A stretch of 64,000 nt of DNA. Source: Roseomonas gilardii subsp. gilardii. GTDB lineage: Bacteria > Pseudomonadota > Alphaproteobacteria > Acetobacterales > Acetobacteraceae. Positions 17,585 to 27,599 of this stretch are shown one piece after another. Below the pieces are notes generated by a model. The model saw only the letters and a program-made list of their open reading frames with translations, was not told the DNA's origin and ran no database searches. Position numbers and translations under genes: made by a program. The stretch's first letter is position 1. Every line of letters starts with the position of its first letter. The stretch lies in contig NZ_CP095554.1 in assembly GCF_023078375.1 (NCBI RefSeq), positions 2,530,501 to 2,594,500 on the forward strand. Direction: 5' to 3'.

Positions 17585-18111
17585 GCGGCCACACCGGCCA
17601 CATCCTCCCCTTCGAGGGCAAACTCCCCCGCATCCACCCCACCGCCTGGATCGCCCCCACCGCCGTGGTGATCGGCGATGTGGAGATCGGGGAGGGGGCG
17701 AGCGTCTGGTACAACTGCGTGCTGCGCGGCGACACCGCCGCGATCACGGTCGGCGCCCGCTCCAATGTGCAGGACGGCACGATCGTGCACCTGAATGCCG
17801 GGGAGCCGACGCGGATCGGCGCCGATGTCACGATCGGCCATGCCTGCATCATCCATGCCTGCACGCTGGAGGATGGCGCCTTCGTCGGCATGGGCGCCAC
17901 GGTGCTGGACCGCGCGGTGATCGAGACGGGCGGCATGATCGGGGCGGGCGGGCTGCTCGCGCCGGGCAAGGTGATCCGCCGCAACGAGCTCTGGCTCGGC
18001 GCCCCGGCGCGCCTGGCGCGGCAGCGGACGGAGGAGGATCTGGCGATCTTCGCCCGCACCGCCCCGCATTACGTGGAACTCGCCGCACGGCACCGCCAGA
18101 GCCTCGAATGA
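17581..18111 (+). CDS. Gamma-class carbonic anhydrase-like protein
   Basis: 176-residue left-handed beta-helix protein with hexapeptide repeats. The Zn-ligand histidines of the gamma-CA family are present in GTIVHLNA and in VTIGHACIIHACTL. The C-terminal NELWLGAPARLAR and YVELAARH are usual for the YrdA/PaaY-type subgroup, whose activity varies between carbonic anhydrase and unknown. Sits in an ATGA chain between argC and a lipoprotein gene. Confidence 0.88.
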   Translation: MSGHTGHILPFEGKLPRIHPTAWIAPTAVVIGDVEIGEGASVWYNCVLRGDTAAITVGARSNVQDGTIVHLNAGEPTRIGADVTIGHACIIHACTLEDGAFVGMGATVLDRAVIETGGMIGAGGLLAPGKVIRRNELWLGAPARLARQRTEEDLAIFARTAPHYVELAARHRQSLE

Positions 18112-18641
18112 GGCGCCGCCGCCTGCCGCCGCTGCTCCTGCTCGCCGGCCTCGCCGCCTGCGCCACGGAAAGCAACGCCCCCGCCCTGCCGCGCATCGCC
18201 GCGACGGGGCAGGACCCGGCCATCGCCGCGATCTACGGCGCGATGCCGGTCTTCCGCGACACGCGCATCGTGGCGGGCAGGCCGGCCGAGGCCGCCATCG
18301 CCGCGATCCGGCTGGAATGGCTGGCGGCGGCGATGCCACACGACCTCGCCTTCACCCACAGCAACCCCATCACCATCCCCGCCATGCTGGCGGCGCGCGA
18401 CAACCTCCGCGCCGCGCTCGGCATCCAGCCCGGGGCACCGGGGACCGTGGTGATGGCCGGGCTGGCCGATGCGGCGGCGGCGCTGGCCCGGGGCGACGAG
18501 GAAGCGGCGCGCAGCGCCCTGCCGCCCCCGGTCTTCGCACCGGACACGCTGCGGCGCCTCGGCCACCTGCCCAGCCTGCCGGAGGCCAACCTCGCCTTGC
18601 TGCGGGCCTCGAAGGATCTGGACAGCGGCCCCGGCTCCTGA
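18108..18641 (+). CDS. Lipoprotein of unknown function, tandem paralogue A
   Basis: 177 residues. N-terminus MRRRRLPPLLLLAGLAACA carries a lipobox (LAAC) at about residue 18. The mature part is mostly helical and Ala-rich. It shares an ordered set of motifs with the next gene: IRLEWL (LEWL), a PxxIPAMLAARDNLRAALGIQP block, then AALARGDEEAARSALP. ATG overlaps the carbonic anhydrase stop (ATGA). I do not recognise the family; an envelope role is inferred from the lipobox only. Confidence 0.75.
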   Translation: MRRRRLPPLLLLAGLAACATESNAPALPRIAATGQDPAIAAIYGAMPVFRDTRIVAGRPAEAAIAAIRLEWLAAAMPHDLAFTHSNPITIPAMLAARDNLRAALGIQPGAPGTVVMAGLADAAAALARGDEEAARSALPPPVFAPDTLRRLGHLPSLPEANLALLRASKDLDSGPGS

Positions 18642-18694
18642 AACGGCTGAAGCAGCGCGGTTGCCGAGCCGTGCCGGGGATGGGAAGACACCCT

Positions 18695-19336
18695 ATGCAA
18701 CGACAGATCCTCTTGCTGGCCCTGCTGCCGCTCGCCGCCTGTGCCGAGCTGCGCACGCCGCGCCGGGCGATCCCGCCGCCCCCCGGCCTGCTGACCGGCC
18801 CCGACCAGGGGCGGCAGGCGATCCGGGAACTCGACGAATCCTTCCGCAACGGCGCCGCCGCGCTGCGTGGCCATCCGGAGCGGATGGCGCGGGCCGCGGC
18901 GATCCTGGAATGGCTCTGCATCGACCTGGCCCACAATCCGCGCTGGAACCCGGTCTCCCCGGGGATCAGGCAGGTCGTCTATACCGCCCGCGAAGAGGTG
19001 CGGAACGCCCTGGGCATCCAGCCGGAGGTGACGGGACAGGACGCGGCCGCGGTCATGGCCCAGGTCGCGCAGGATCTGGCCGATGGCCAGGAAGCCCGCG
19101 CCCAGTCGCTGCTGGACGACGAGCGGCGCTTCCGCAATGGCGGGGAACGGGTGATCGCCCGGCTGCGCGACCCGGGCCCCCTGCCGAACAGCGAGATCGC
19201 GCTCGGCGCCCTGGCGCAGGAGGTGGCGCGTCTGGATTCGGTGAATGGCTGGGTGGTGCAGCCCGCGGCCGATCCCTCGCTGACCGGCACGCGCGGGCTG
19301 GAGGACGATTCCTTCCGCCCGACACCGGGTTTCTGA
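18695..19336 (+). CDS. Lipoprotein of unknown function, tandem paralogue B
   Basis: 213 residues. MQRQILLLALLPLAACA ends in a lipobox (LAAC) at residue 16. Aligns with the preceding lipoprotein through AAILEWLCIDLA, PGIRQVVYTAREEVRNALGIQP and VAQDLADGQEARAQSLL, and carries an extra C-terminal 50 residues with an acidic tail. ATG 18695 follows a GGGAAGA site; an in-frame ATG lies at 18680. A duplication of one ancestral gene is the simplest reading. Function unknown. Confidence 0.78.
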   Translation: MQRQILLLALLPLAACAELRTPRRAIPPPPGLLTGPDQGRQAIRELDESFRNGAAALRGHPERMARAAAILEWLCIDLAHNPRWNPVSPGIRQVVYTAREEVRNALGIQPEVTGQDAAAVMAQVAQDLADGQEARAQSLLDDERRFRNGGERVIARLRDPGPLPNSEIALGALAQEVARLDSVNGWVVQPAADPSLTGTRGLEDDSFRPTPGF

Positions 19337-19348
19337 ATCGGCCCGGCA

Positions 19349-19368
19349 GCGGGGGCGGAAGCCCCCGC
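19349..19368. terminator. Hairpin between convergent lipoprotein and phaC genes
   Basis: Perfect 8-bp stem GCGGGGGC-GGAA-GCCCCCGC in the 43 bases between two convergent stops. No T-run on either strand, so activity as an intrinsic terminator is plausible rather than certain. Confidence 0.5.
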
Positions 19369-19379
19369 CGGCGCGCGGA

Positions 19380-21233
19380 TCAATCCTGCGCCATCACCTT
19401 CACGTATTCGCCGGGCGCGTCGCACAGGGCCGGCAGCTTCCCGGCGCCCGGCTCGCGGGCGGGCACCATGGCGTTGTCCAGCCCCGTGACCCAGCGCTGC
19501 CAGTCCGGCCACCAGGAACCGGCGAGTTCCGTGGCGCCTTCCAGCCACTCGTCCGGATCGGCCGGCAGGGCCTCGTTGGTCCAGTGGCTGTACTTGCCGC
19601 TCTCGGGCGGGTTCACCACCCCGGCGATATGGCCCGAGGCGGCGAGCACGAAGCGGATCGGCCCGCCATAGATCTGCGTGGCGCGATAGGTGCTCTTCCA
19701 CGGCGCGATATGGTCCTCGCGCGTCGAGAGCAGATAGACGGGGATCTTGATCTTCCGCAGGTCGATCGGCACCCCGTCCAGCGTGATCCCGCCCGGCTTC
19801 ACCAGATCGTTCTGCTGGTACATGCGGCGCAGGTAGAAGCTGTGCATCTTCGCCGGCATGCGGGTGCTGTCGTCGTTCCAGAACAGCAGGTCGAAGGGGA
19901 AGGGCTCCTGCCCCAGCAGGTAGTTCTGGACCACGAAGCTCCAGATCAGGTCGTTGGCACGGAGCATGTTGAAGGTGTTGGCCATCTCCCCGCCGGCGAG
20001 GAAGCCACGCTCCCCCATCTTCTGCTCGACGGCCTTGAGCTGCACCTCGTCGATGAAGACGCTGATCTCCCCGGCTTCCTCGAAATCCGTCATGGTGGTG
20101 AAGAAGGTGGCGCTCTTGATGCGCGTGTCCCGCTTCGCCGCCATATGCGCCAGCGTCGCGGCCAGCAGCGTGCCGCCGAGGCAGTAGCCGATGGCGTTGA
20201 CGTTGCGCTCGCCCGTGGCCTCCTGGATCGCGTCCAGGGCGGCATAGGGCCCCTCCTTCATGTAGTCCTCGAAATCCTTCTCCGCGAGGCGCTCGTCCGG
20301 ATTGACCCAGGAGCAGACGAAGACCGTGTGCCCCTGCGACACCGCCCAGCGGATGAGGGAGTTCTTGGGCCGCAGGTCGAGGATGTAGAACTTGTTGATC
20401 CAGGGCGGCAGCAGCAGCAGCGGCCGCTTGAGCACCTTCTCGGTGGTCGGCGAGTACTGGATCAGCTCCATCAGCTCGTTGCGGTAGACCACCTTGCCCG
20501 GCGTCACCGCGATGTTCTCGCCGATCGCGAACTTGCTGCGGTCGGTCATGCTGATGCGCAGGTTGCCCTTGCCCCGCTCCAGATCGCTCAGGAGATTGGT
20601 CAGGCCCTTCAGCAGGTTCTCGCCGCCGGTCTCGGCGGTGCGGCGCAGCACCTGCGGGTTGGTCATCAGGAAGTTCGTGGGGCTCATCGCATCCACGAAC
20701 TGGCGCGTGTAGAAATCGACCTTCTGGGCGTTCTTCGGGTCGAGCTCGCCCTCCGTGCCCCGCACCACGTTCTGCATGTACCGCGCGGACAGCAGGTAGG
20801 ACTGCTTGATGAAGTCGAAGACCTCGTTCTCGCGCCAGGCATCGTCCTTGAAGCGCTTGTCCTTGCTGTCCTCGGAGATGACCGGCTTGACCTCGCCCCC
20901 CATCATGCGGCGGGCGGTGTTGCCCCAGAGGGTGAGGTAGTCCTGCCAGAAGCCCATCTGGGCCTGCATCAGCCTGGCCGGATTGGCCATCAGCCGGCTG
21001 GCCATCTCCATGAAGGCGCCGCCGAGGTTGAAGGGATCGAGCGGCGTGCCGCCCTCCACCTGGGGCGGGCCGCCGGTGCGTCCGGTCAGCTTCTCCGCGG
21101 TATCGCCCTGGCGGCGGATGAAATCGGCCACGATGCGCTGGCTGCGCTCCGCGACATCGGCCATGGTTCGGCTCACCAGGGCGGGGTCCGGCAGGCGGAA
21201 ACCAGGATCAGGCGTCTTGTCACTCTGGCTCAT
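19380..21233 (-). CDS. phaC: Class I poly(3-hydroxyalkanoate) synthase
   Basis: Polymerises (R)-3-hydroxyacyl-CoA into PHA/PHB at the granule surface. 617 residues, typical of class I. The nucleophile Cys351 is in the lipase-like box GYCLGGT; Asp507 (LLSTREDHIAPW) and His535 (LAASGHIAGVV) complete the triad. The N-terminal PhaC_N domain (MGFWQDYLTLW onward) is present. No phaA, phaB or phasin genes are adjacent. bdhA at 42 kb would serve 3-hydroxybutyrate reoxidation. Confidence 0.96.
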   Translation of the reverse strand: MSQSDKTPDPGFRLPDPALVSRTMADVAERSQRIVADFIRRQGDTAEKLTGRTGGPPQVEGGTPLDPFNLGGAFMEMASRLMANPARLMQAQMGFWQDYLTLWGNTARRMMGGEVKPVISEDSKDKRFKDDAWRENEVFDFIKQSYLLSARYMQNVVRGTEGELDPKNAQKVDFYTRQFVDAMSPTNFLMTNPQVLRRTAETGGENLLKGLTNLLSDLERGKGNLRISMTDRSKFAIGENIAVTPGKVVYRNELMELIQYSPTTEKVLKRPLLLLPPWINKFYILDLRPKNSLIRWAVSQGHTVFVCSWVNPDERLAEKDFEDYMKEGPYAALDAIQEATGERNVNAIGYCLGGTLLAATLAHMAAKRDTRIKSATFFTTMTDFEEAGEISVFIDEVQLKAVEQKMGERGFLAGGEMANTFNMLRANDLIWSFVVQNYLLGQEPFPFDLLFWNDDSTRMPAKMHSFYLRRMYQQNDLVKPGGITLDGVPIDLRKIKIPVYLLSTREDHIAPWKSTYRATQIYGGPIRFVLAASGHIAGVVNPPESGKYSHWTNEALPADPDEWLEGATELAGSWWPDWQRWVTGLDNAMVPAREPGAGKLPALCDAPGEYVKVMAQD

Positions 21234-21366
21234 CGGCGTGTTCCCGGTGCTCTCCCCGCCTGCGGCATCGTGGCTTCACGCTTCGCCGGTTCTGCGGCAA
21301 ACCTCGGTCCGAAGGGTATGGACCGATGGGAATGCCCCGCGGGACCCGGCCGGGCGGGAAGTGCAG

Positions 21367-22017
21367 ATGATCCACAAGCCGATCAAACCTAGGTCGCGGG
21401 GGCGGGGGCGGCAAGCAGCCGCGCCGCTTTTGGCGGTGCGGCACGCGCCGCGCCTGCGCGCGCTGCCCCGCCTGGGTGTCCGCATGGGCGTCCTCATGGG
21501 CGGCCTGCTGTCCCTGGGCGCCTGCGTCGGCTCGCCGGGCGAGGGGCCCTTCGACTTCGTGCGCGAGATCCGCGGCAACGGCCTGAACGGGCGCGAGGCG
21601 CCGCCGGGCCTGGACCAGGGCTTTCCCAACCTGGCCAGCATCCCGCCGCGCCCGGCCCGGGGCGAGGCTTCGGTGCGCGAGCAACTGACCACCGCGCTCG
21701 CCGCCAACCGGGCCGCGGCGGCACAGCCCATCGCGCCCGGCGCACCGGTGCCCGAGCCGCCGCCCTCCCCGGGGGCGGACCAGGTGCCGCACAGCCCGCC
21801 GCCGCCGCCGCGCCTGGCCTCGGCCCCGGCCATCGGCCCCAGCACCCCCACCTCCACGCTGCGCACCGGCGCGCCCGATCCCGGCAGCGCGCCGCCCGCG
21901 GCCCCGCCGCCCGAGATGCTGGCGCCGCCCCCTCCCTCCCTGGCCCCCGCACCCCCGGCACCGCCGCCGGCGGATCTGCTGGCCCCCTCCACCACGCCGA
22001 AACCGGCGAATCCCTAG
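21367..22017 (+). CDS. Proline-rich lipoprotein-like exported protein
   Basis: 216 residues from ATG 21367. A strongly basic N-terminal region precedes a hydrophobic stretch and a possible lipobox LSLGAC near residue 53; a shorter start at about 21484 would put it close to the N-terminus but leaves no basic residues. The motif FPNLASIPPRP followed by VREQLTTALAANRAAA occurs in many alphaproteobacterial envelope proteins. The C-terminal 100 residues are almost all Pro/Ala/Ser, suggesting a flexible wall-spanning linker. Divergent from phaC. Function unknown. Confidence 0.62.
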   Translation: MIHKPIKPRSRGRGRQAAAPLLAVRHAPRLRALPRLGVRMGVLMGGLLSLGACVGSPGEGPFDFVREIRGNGLNGREAPPGLDQGFPNLASIPPRPARGEASVREQLTTALAANRAAAAQPIAPGAPVPEPPPSPGADQVPHSPPPPPRLASAPAIGPSTPTSTLRTGAPDPGSAPPAAPPPEMLAPPPPSLAPAPPAPPPADLLAPSTTPKPANP

Positions 22018-22078
22018 GCGGGAACCGGCCCGCCCCGGGGATGCGGGGCGGCCACGCGGCAGACGCGTCGCGCGATGG

Positions 22079-22098
22079 CCTCGCGCTGCGGCGCGAGG
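22079..22098. repeat. Perfect 8-bp hairpin before the aminotransferase gene
   Basis: CCTCGCGC-TGCG-GCGCGAGG, located 61 bases after the lipoprotein stop and 50 bases before the aminotransferase ATG. Without a T-run it could be a factor-assisted terminator or a leader structure; no more can be said. Confidence 0.4.
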
Positions 22099-22148
22099 AG
22101 GGCTACCCTGGCCGTTCCGAGGAATTGAGGGCCCGAAGGGCTACACCC

Positions 22149-23398
22149 ATGAGTGACGACTTCCACCGTATCCGCCGCCTTCCCCCCTATGTCTTCGCCG
22201 AGGTGAACGGCGCCAAGGCCAAGGCGCGTGCCGCCGCGGAGGACATCGTGGACCTCGGCATGGGCAATCCCGACAGCCCGACGCCGCCGCATATCGTGGC
22301 CAAGCTGGTCGAGGCGGTGCAGGATCCGCGTACCCACCGCTATTCCGCCTCCAGGGGCATCCCCGGGCTGCGCAAGGCGCTGGCGAACTACTACGCCCGC
22401 CGCTTCAACGTGCAGCTCGACCCGGAGACCGAGGTGGTGGCCACGCTGGGCTCGAAGGAGGGGCTGGCCAATCTCGCCCAGGCCATCACCTCGCCCGGCG
22501 ACACGATCCTGGTGCCCAACCCGTCCTACCCGATCCACCAGTTCGGCTTCATCATCGCCGGCGCCTCGGTGCGCTCGATCCCGCATACGCCGGATGAGGA
22601 GATGCTGCGCGCCATCGACCGCGCCGTGCGCCATTCCGTGCCGGCGCCCACCGCGCTGATCGTGAACTTCCCCTCCAACCCGACGGCCCTGCTGGCGGAT
22701 CTCGACTTCTACCGGGAGGTCGTGGCCATGGCGAAGCGGCACGGCTTCTACGTGCTCTCCGACCTCGCCTATGCCGAGCTGTATTTCGGCGACAAGATCC
22801 CCCCTCGATCCTGGAGGTACCGGGCGCCAAGGACGTGGCCGTGGAGTTCACCTCCATGTCCAAGACCTACAACATGCCCGGCTGGCGCATGGGCTTCGCC
22901 GCCGGCAACCGCAAGCTGATCGCCGCGCTGACCCGGGTGAAGTCCTATCTCGACTACGGCGCCTTCACGCCGATCCAGGTGGCCGCCACCGCCGCGCTGA
23001 ACGGCCCGCAGGACTGCGTGGCCGAGATGCGCACCCTGTACCGGGAGCGCCGCGACCTGCTGGTGAAGGGGCTGAAGCAGGCGGGCTGGGACGTGCCGCT
23101 GCCGGAGGGCTCGATGTTCGTCTGGGCCCCGATCCCGGAGCGCTTCGCCCATCTCGGCTCGGTGGAATTCTCCAAGCTGCTGCTGGCCAAGGCCAAGGTG
23201 GCCGTCGCGCCGGGCATCGGCTTCGGCGAATACGGCGACGGCCATGTCCGCATCGCCACGGTGGAGAATGCGCAGCGCATCCGTCAGGCGCTGCGTGGCA
23301 TCCGCTCCTTCCTCGCCGCCGATAACGGTGGACCCGCGCCCGGCTCGGGCGACGGCGGCCCCTCGACCGACTCGTCCGCGGAGCTCGTGCGCGCTTGA
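22149..23398 (+). pseudogene. alaC: AlaC-type class I/II aminotransferase, frameshifted in a C-run
   Basis: PLP aminotransferase of the AlaC/LL-diaminopimelate-aminotransferase-like group, probably glutamate-pyruvate. The first frame gives DLGMGNPDSPTPPHI, PNPSYPIHQFGF and [16 protein letters not shown], then turns to nonsense. The next frame resumes exactly with [20 protein letters not shown], where the Lys in [12 protein letters not shown] binds PLP, and runs to 23398. One missing C in the six-C run at 22799-22804 joins the halves ([14 protein letters not shown]) into a normal 416-residue protein. The stop overlaps the hom TTG start. AAGGG is 9 bases before ATG 22149. Likely intact in the cell. 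Confidence 0.88.
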
Positions 23399-24687
23399 CC
23401 CGTCCTCTTTCCGTCGCCCTGGCCGGTCTCGGCACCGTCGGCGCGGGCACCCTGCAGATCCTGCGCACCAATGCCGGGCTGATCGCCGCCCGCGCCGGCC
23501 GCCCCATCGCCGTGACCGCCGTGGCGGCGCGCGACCGTTCGCGCGACCGCGGCATCCCGCTCGACGGGCTGCGCTGGTACGACGACCCGGCCGCGCTGGC
23601 CCATGATCCGGCGGTGGATGTGGTGGTCGAGGCGATCGGCGGCTCCGAGGGCGCGGCCCGCGCCACGGTGGAGGCCGCGCTGGCCGCCGGCAAGCCGGTG
23701 GTGACGGCGAACAAGGCGCTGCTCGCCGTGCATGGCGCCGCCCTGGCCCATTCGGCGGAGAAGCAGGGCGTGCCGCTGGCCTTCGAGGCAGCGGTGGCCG
23801 GCGGCATTCCGGTCATCAAGGCGCTGCGCGAGGGGCTGGCCGCGAACCGCTTCCAGCGTGTCACCGGCATCCTGAACGGCACCTGCAACTACATCCTGAC
23901 CCAGATGCGCGAGCGCGGGCGGGAATTCGCCGAGGCGCTCGCCGACGCGCAGCGCCTCGGCTATGCCGAGGCCGATCCCTCCTTTGACATCGACGGCGTG
24001 GACGCGGCGCACAAGCTGGCGATCCTGGCGGCGCTGGCCTTCGGCCGCCCGGTGGATTTCTCCGCCGTGCATGTCGAGGGCATCCGCAACGTCACCGCCC
24101 TCGACATCAAGCTGGCCGAGGAACTCGGCTACCGCATCAAGCTGCTGGGCCTGGCCCGCTGCGGGGAGCGTGGGGTGGAAACGCGGGTGCATCCCTGCAT
24201 GGTGCCCGCCTCCTTCCCGCTGGCCCGCGTGGACGGCGTCTTCAACGCGGTGGTGGCGGAAGGCGACTTCGTCGGCCGCGTGGTGCTCGAAGGCCGCGGC
24301 GCCGGCGCCGGCCCGACCGCCTCGGCCGTGGTCGCGGACCTGATCGACATCGCGCGCAACCGGCACACGCCGGTCTGGGGCGCCGGGCTGGACGACCTCG
24401 CCCCGCTGCCCTCCCTGCCGATGGAGGAGCGCACCGGCGCCTATTACCTCCGCCTGATGGTGGTGGACCGCCCCGGCGTGATCGCCGACGTGACCGGCGC
24501 GCTGCGCGATTCCGGCATCAGCCTGGAATCCATGCTGCAGCGCGGCCGCGCACCGGGGGAGGCGGTGCCCGTGGTCCTGACCACGCATGATTCGTCGGAA
24601 CGCGCGATGCGCAAGGCCATCGCGCGGATCGAGGCTTTGGAGACGGTGCTGGAATCCCCGGCGCTGATCCGGATCGAGAGTTTCTGA
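23395..24687 (+). CDS. hom: Homoserine dehydrogenase
   Basis: NAD(P)-dependent reduction of aspartate semialdehyde to homoserine, the branch point to threonine and methionine. 430 residues. [12 protein letters not shown] at the N-terminus, [13 protein letters not shown] near residue 163, the signature [18 protein letters not shown] near 195-212 and a C-terminal ACT domain (about 350-425) for feedback control by threonine. TTG start set by the TTGA overlap with the aminotransferase stop. Confidence 0.96.
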   Translation: MTRPLSVALAGLGTVGAGTLQILRTNAGLIAARAGRPIAVTAVAARDRSRDRGIPLDGLRWYDDPAALAHDPAVDVVVEAIGGSEGAARATVEAALAAGKPVVTANKALLAVHGAALAHSAEKQGVPLAFEAAVAGGIPVIKALREGLAANRFQRVTGILNGTCNYILTQMRERGREFAEALADAQRLGYAEADPSFDIDGVDAAHKLAILAALAFGRPVDFSAVHVEGIRNVTALDIKLAEELGYRIKLLGLARCGERGVETRVHPCMVPASFPLARVDGVFNAVVAEGDFVGRVVLEGRGAGAGPTASAVVADLIDIARNRHTPVWGAGLDDLAPLPSLPMEERTGAYYLRLMVVDRPGVIADVTGALRDSGISLESMLQRGRAPGEAVPVVLTTHDSSERAMRKAIARIEALETVLESPALIRIESF

Positions 24688-24702
24688 GGAGAGCGGGAAG
24701 CG

Positions 24703-25692
24703 ATGGGCGAGAGCAACATGTCCTTGAAGACGGACCGCAACCTGGTCATGGAACTGGTCCGGGTGACCGAGGCGGCGGCGCTCGCCTGCTCCTCCTGGAT
24801 CGGGCGGGGCGACAAGAACGCCGCCGACGGCGCGGCGGTGGACGCCATGCGCCGCGCCTTCGATGCAGTCGCCATCTCCGGCACCGTGGTGATCGGCGAG
24901 GGCGAGATGGATGAGGCGCCGATGCTCTATATCGGCGAGAAGGTGGGCCTCGGCGGGCCGGAGATGGACATCGCCGTGGACCCGCTGGAGGGCACGAACA
25001 TCTGCGCCACCGGCGGGCCGAACTCCATCGCCACGCTCGCCGTGGCGGAGAAGGGCGGCTTCCTGCACGCGCCCGACATCTACATGGACAAGATCGCGGT
25101 CGGCCCCGACCTGCCGCCGGGCATCGTCGATCTCGACGCCTCGCCGGAGGAGAACCTGCGCGAACTAGCCAGGGCCAGGAAGGTCTCGATCAACGACCTG
25201 ATGGTCTGCACCCTGGGCCGCGACCGCCACAAGCCGCTGATCGAGGCCTGCCGCCGCGCCGGCGCCCGAATCACCCTGATCCCCGATGGCGACGTGGCCG
25301 GCGTGGTCGCCTGCGCCCAGCCGGAGGCGGGCATCGACATCTACATGGGCTCCGGCGGCGCGCCGGAGGGCGTGCTCGCGGCCGCGGCGCTGCGCTGCAT
25401 CGGCGGCCAGATGCAGGGGCGCCTGCTCTATGAGGACGACGCCCAGATCGCCCGCGCCAAGGAGATGGGCATCGCCGATCCGCACCGGAAGTTCCTGGTG
25501 GAGGACATGGCCAAGGGCGATGTGATGTTCGCCGCCACCGGCGTGACCTCGGGCGCCTTCCTGCGCGGCGTGCGCCGCACCAAGGGCGGCGCGGTGACGC
25601 ATTCCATCATCATGCGCTCCAAGACCGGCACCGTCCGCTACATCGAGGGACACCACAACTCCCAGCGCAAGCCCGGCAGCTTCTTTGCCTGA
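24703..25692 (+). CDS. glpX: Class II fructose-1,6-bisphosphatase GlpX
   Basis: Gluconeogenic or Calvin-type FBP phosphatase. 329 residues. Metal and substrate motifs VVIGEGEMDEAPML near residue 65 and IAVDPLEGTN near 88 are clear, followed by the C-terminal GHHNSQRKPG. An AGGAGAG site precedes ATG 24703. Second in-frame ATG at residue 6. Lies between hom and recJ, the order seen in many alphaproteobacteria. Confidence 0.95.
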   Translation: MGESNMSLKTDRNLVMELVRVTEAAALACSSWIGRGDKNAADGAAVDAMRRAFDAVAISGTVVIGEGEMDEAPMLYIGEKVGLGGPEMDIAVDPLEGTNICATGGPNSIATLAVAEKGGFLHAPDIYMDKIAVGPDLPPGIVDLDASPEENLRELARARKVSINDLMVCTLGRDRHKPLIEACRRAGARITLIPDGDVAGVVACAQPEAGIDIYMGSGGAPEGVLAAAALRCIGGQMQGRLLYEDDAQIARAKEMGIADPHRKFLVEDMAKGDVMFAATGVTSGAFLRGVRRTKGGAVTHSIIMRSKTGTVRYIEGHHNSQRKPGSFFA

Positions 25693-25740
25693 GGGCCTGG
25701 GAAGCATCCCCGCCGCGCCGCCCCCGAACCCGTTCTGGGG

Positions 25741-27494
25741 GTGGCGCGGAGCGTCACCGGCCGGCGCTGGCTCTGGCGCGGCGGCGACGAGCGGCTGGGC
25801 CTCGCCATCGCGCAGCGGCTGGAACTCCCCGAGATCGTCGGCCGCCTGCTCGCCGGGCGCGGCGTGACGCCGGAAACGGCGCCGGATTTCCTCGACCCGA
25901 CGCTGCGCGCGCTGCTGCCCGATCCCTCCTGCCTGAAGGACATGGAGGTGGCGGCGGAGCGTCTCGCCGGCGCCGTCCGCCAGGGGGAGCGGGTGGCCGT
26001 CTATGGAGACTACGACGTGGACGGCGCCTGCGCCGGCGCGCTGACCGTGCGCGTGCTGCGGGCGCTGGGCTGCGAGGTCACGCATTACGTCCCCGACCGC
26101 ATCCGCGAAGGCTACGGCCCCAACGCCCCCGCGATCGCCGGGCTCTGCGACCAGGGCGCGACGCTGATCGTCTGCGTCGATTGCGGCATCGCGGCGCAGG
26201 AGGCGCTGGAGGCGGCGCGCGGCCGCGCGGATGTGGTGATCCTGGACCACCACAAGTCGGAAGGGCCGGTGCCCCCGGTGGCGGCGGTGGTGAACCCGAA
26301 CCGCCTCGACTGCCCCTCCGGCCTGCGCCACCTCTGCGCCGCGGCCGTCTGCTTCCTGACGGCGGTGGCCCTCCAGCGCATCCTGCGCCGCACCGGCTTC
26401 TTCGCCCACCGGGCGGAGCCGCGCCTGCTGGACCTGCTGGATCTCGTGGCCCTGGCCACGGTCTGCGACGTGATGCCGCTGGTCGGGCTGAACCGTGCGC
26501 TGGTGGCGCAGGGGCTGAAGGTCATGGCCCGGCGCGAGCATGCCGGCATCGCCGCCCTGCTGGAAATGGCGGCGGTGAAGGAGGCCCCCACCGCCCACAC
26601 GCTGGGCTTCGTGCTCGGGCCGCGCATCAACGCCTCCGGCCGCATCGGCGAGCCCGACCTGGCGCTGCGCCTGCTGCTGCTGGACGATCCGGTCGAGGCC
26701 CGCGCCATCGCCGCGCGGCTCGACGAGGTGAACCGCCGGCGGCAGGAGGTCGAGGCCGATGTCCTGACCGGCGCCTTCGCGGAGGCGGAGAAGCAGGCCG
26801 GGGCGGGCAGTCCCGTCCTGATGATCTGCGGCGAGGGCTGGCACCCCGGCGTGGTCGGCATCGTGGCCGGCCGGGTCAAGGAACGCTTCAACCGACCGAC
26901 CCTCGTGGCCTCCCTGGCCGAGGGCCTGGCGCGCGGCTCGGGCCGCTCGGTGCCGGGGGTGGATCTCGGCGCGGCGGTGATCGCGGCGCGCCAGTCCGGG
27001 CTGATGCTGACCGGCGGCGGCCACGCCATGGCGGCCGGCTTCTCCTTCGAGGCCGGCCGGATCGAGGAGGTCCGCGCCTTCCTCCACGAGCGCCTCGGCC
27101 ATGCCAACACGCTGCCCGCCGCCGCCGACCTGGCGGTGGAAGGCACGATCACCGTCCAGGCGGCGACAGCGGGCTTCGCGGCGGAGGTCGGGCGGCTGGC
27201 CCCCTTCGGCGCCGGCAACGAGGAACCGGTCTTCGCCATCCGCCGCGCCCGCATCGTCCGCGCCGACCGGGTGGGGCGGGAGGGCGGCACCATCCGCGCC
27301 TTCCTGGAAGGCGAGGGGGAGGGCGGCTGAAGGCGGTCTGCTTCCGCGCGAAGGAAGGTCCGCTGGCGCATCTCCTGCTCAATTCCGGCGGGGTGCCGCT
27401 GCATCTCTGCGGCACGCTGCGGGCGGAAAGCTGGAACGGCACCGTCTCCGCCTCCCTGCATGTGCAGGACGCGGCGCCCGCGCTGGAAGGCTGA
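25741..27494 (+). pseudogene. recJ: Single-stranded-DNA exonuclease RecJ, frameshifted near C-terminus
   Basis: 5'-3' ssDNA exonuclease of recombination and mismatch repair. DHH motifs are all present: VAVYGDYDVDGACAGAL, CVDCGI, ILDHHKSEG, NASGRIGEPDL and the DHHA1 motif TGGGHAMAAG. The frame hits TGA at 27328-27330. The next frame continues with RLKAVCFRAKEGPLAHLL and ends at 27494, so one G missing from the five-G run at 27315-27319 restores a 584-residue protein. The GTG start (25741) falls inside the conserved PVLGVxRSxTGRRW element. An upstream TTG at 25685 in another frame would fit if a C is also missing near 25721-25725. Confidence 0.85.
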
Positions 27495-27599
27495 CGCGCA
27501 GGTGAGGGGCGGCGCGGGTTGAAACCCCGCGCCTCCGCCCCCCATTCAGGCACCGGCCCCCGGCACTCCCGCCACGGGGCCCCGTGACGGAGCCTGCCG

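Noticed and set aside
22149-27494. Programmed frameshifting in the aminotransferase or recJ genes
   Set aside because: No slippery heptamer with downstream pseudoknot is evident, the same one-base loss recurs in unrelated genes, and neither family is known for recoding.
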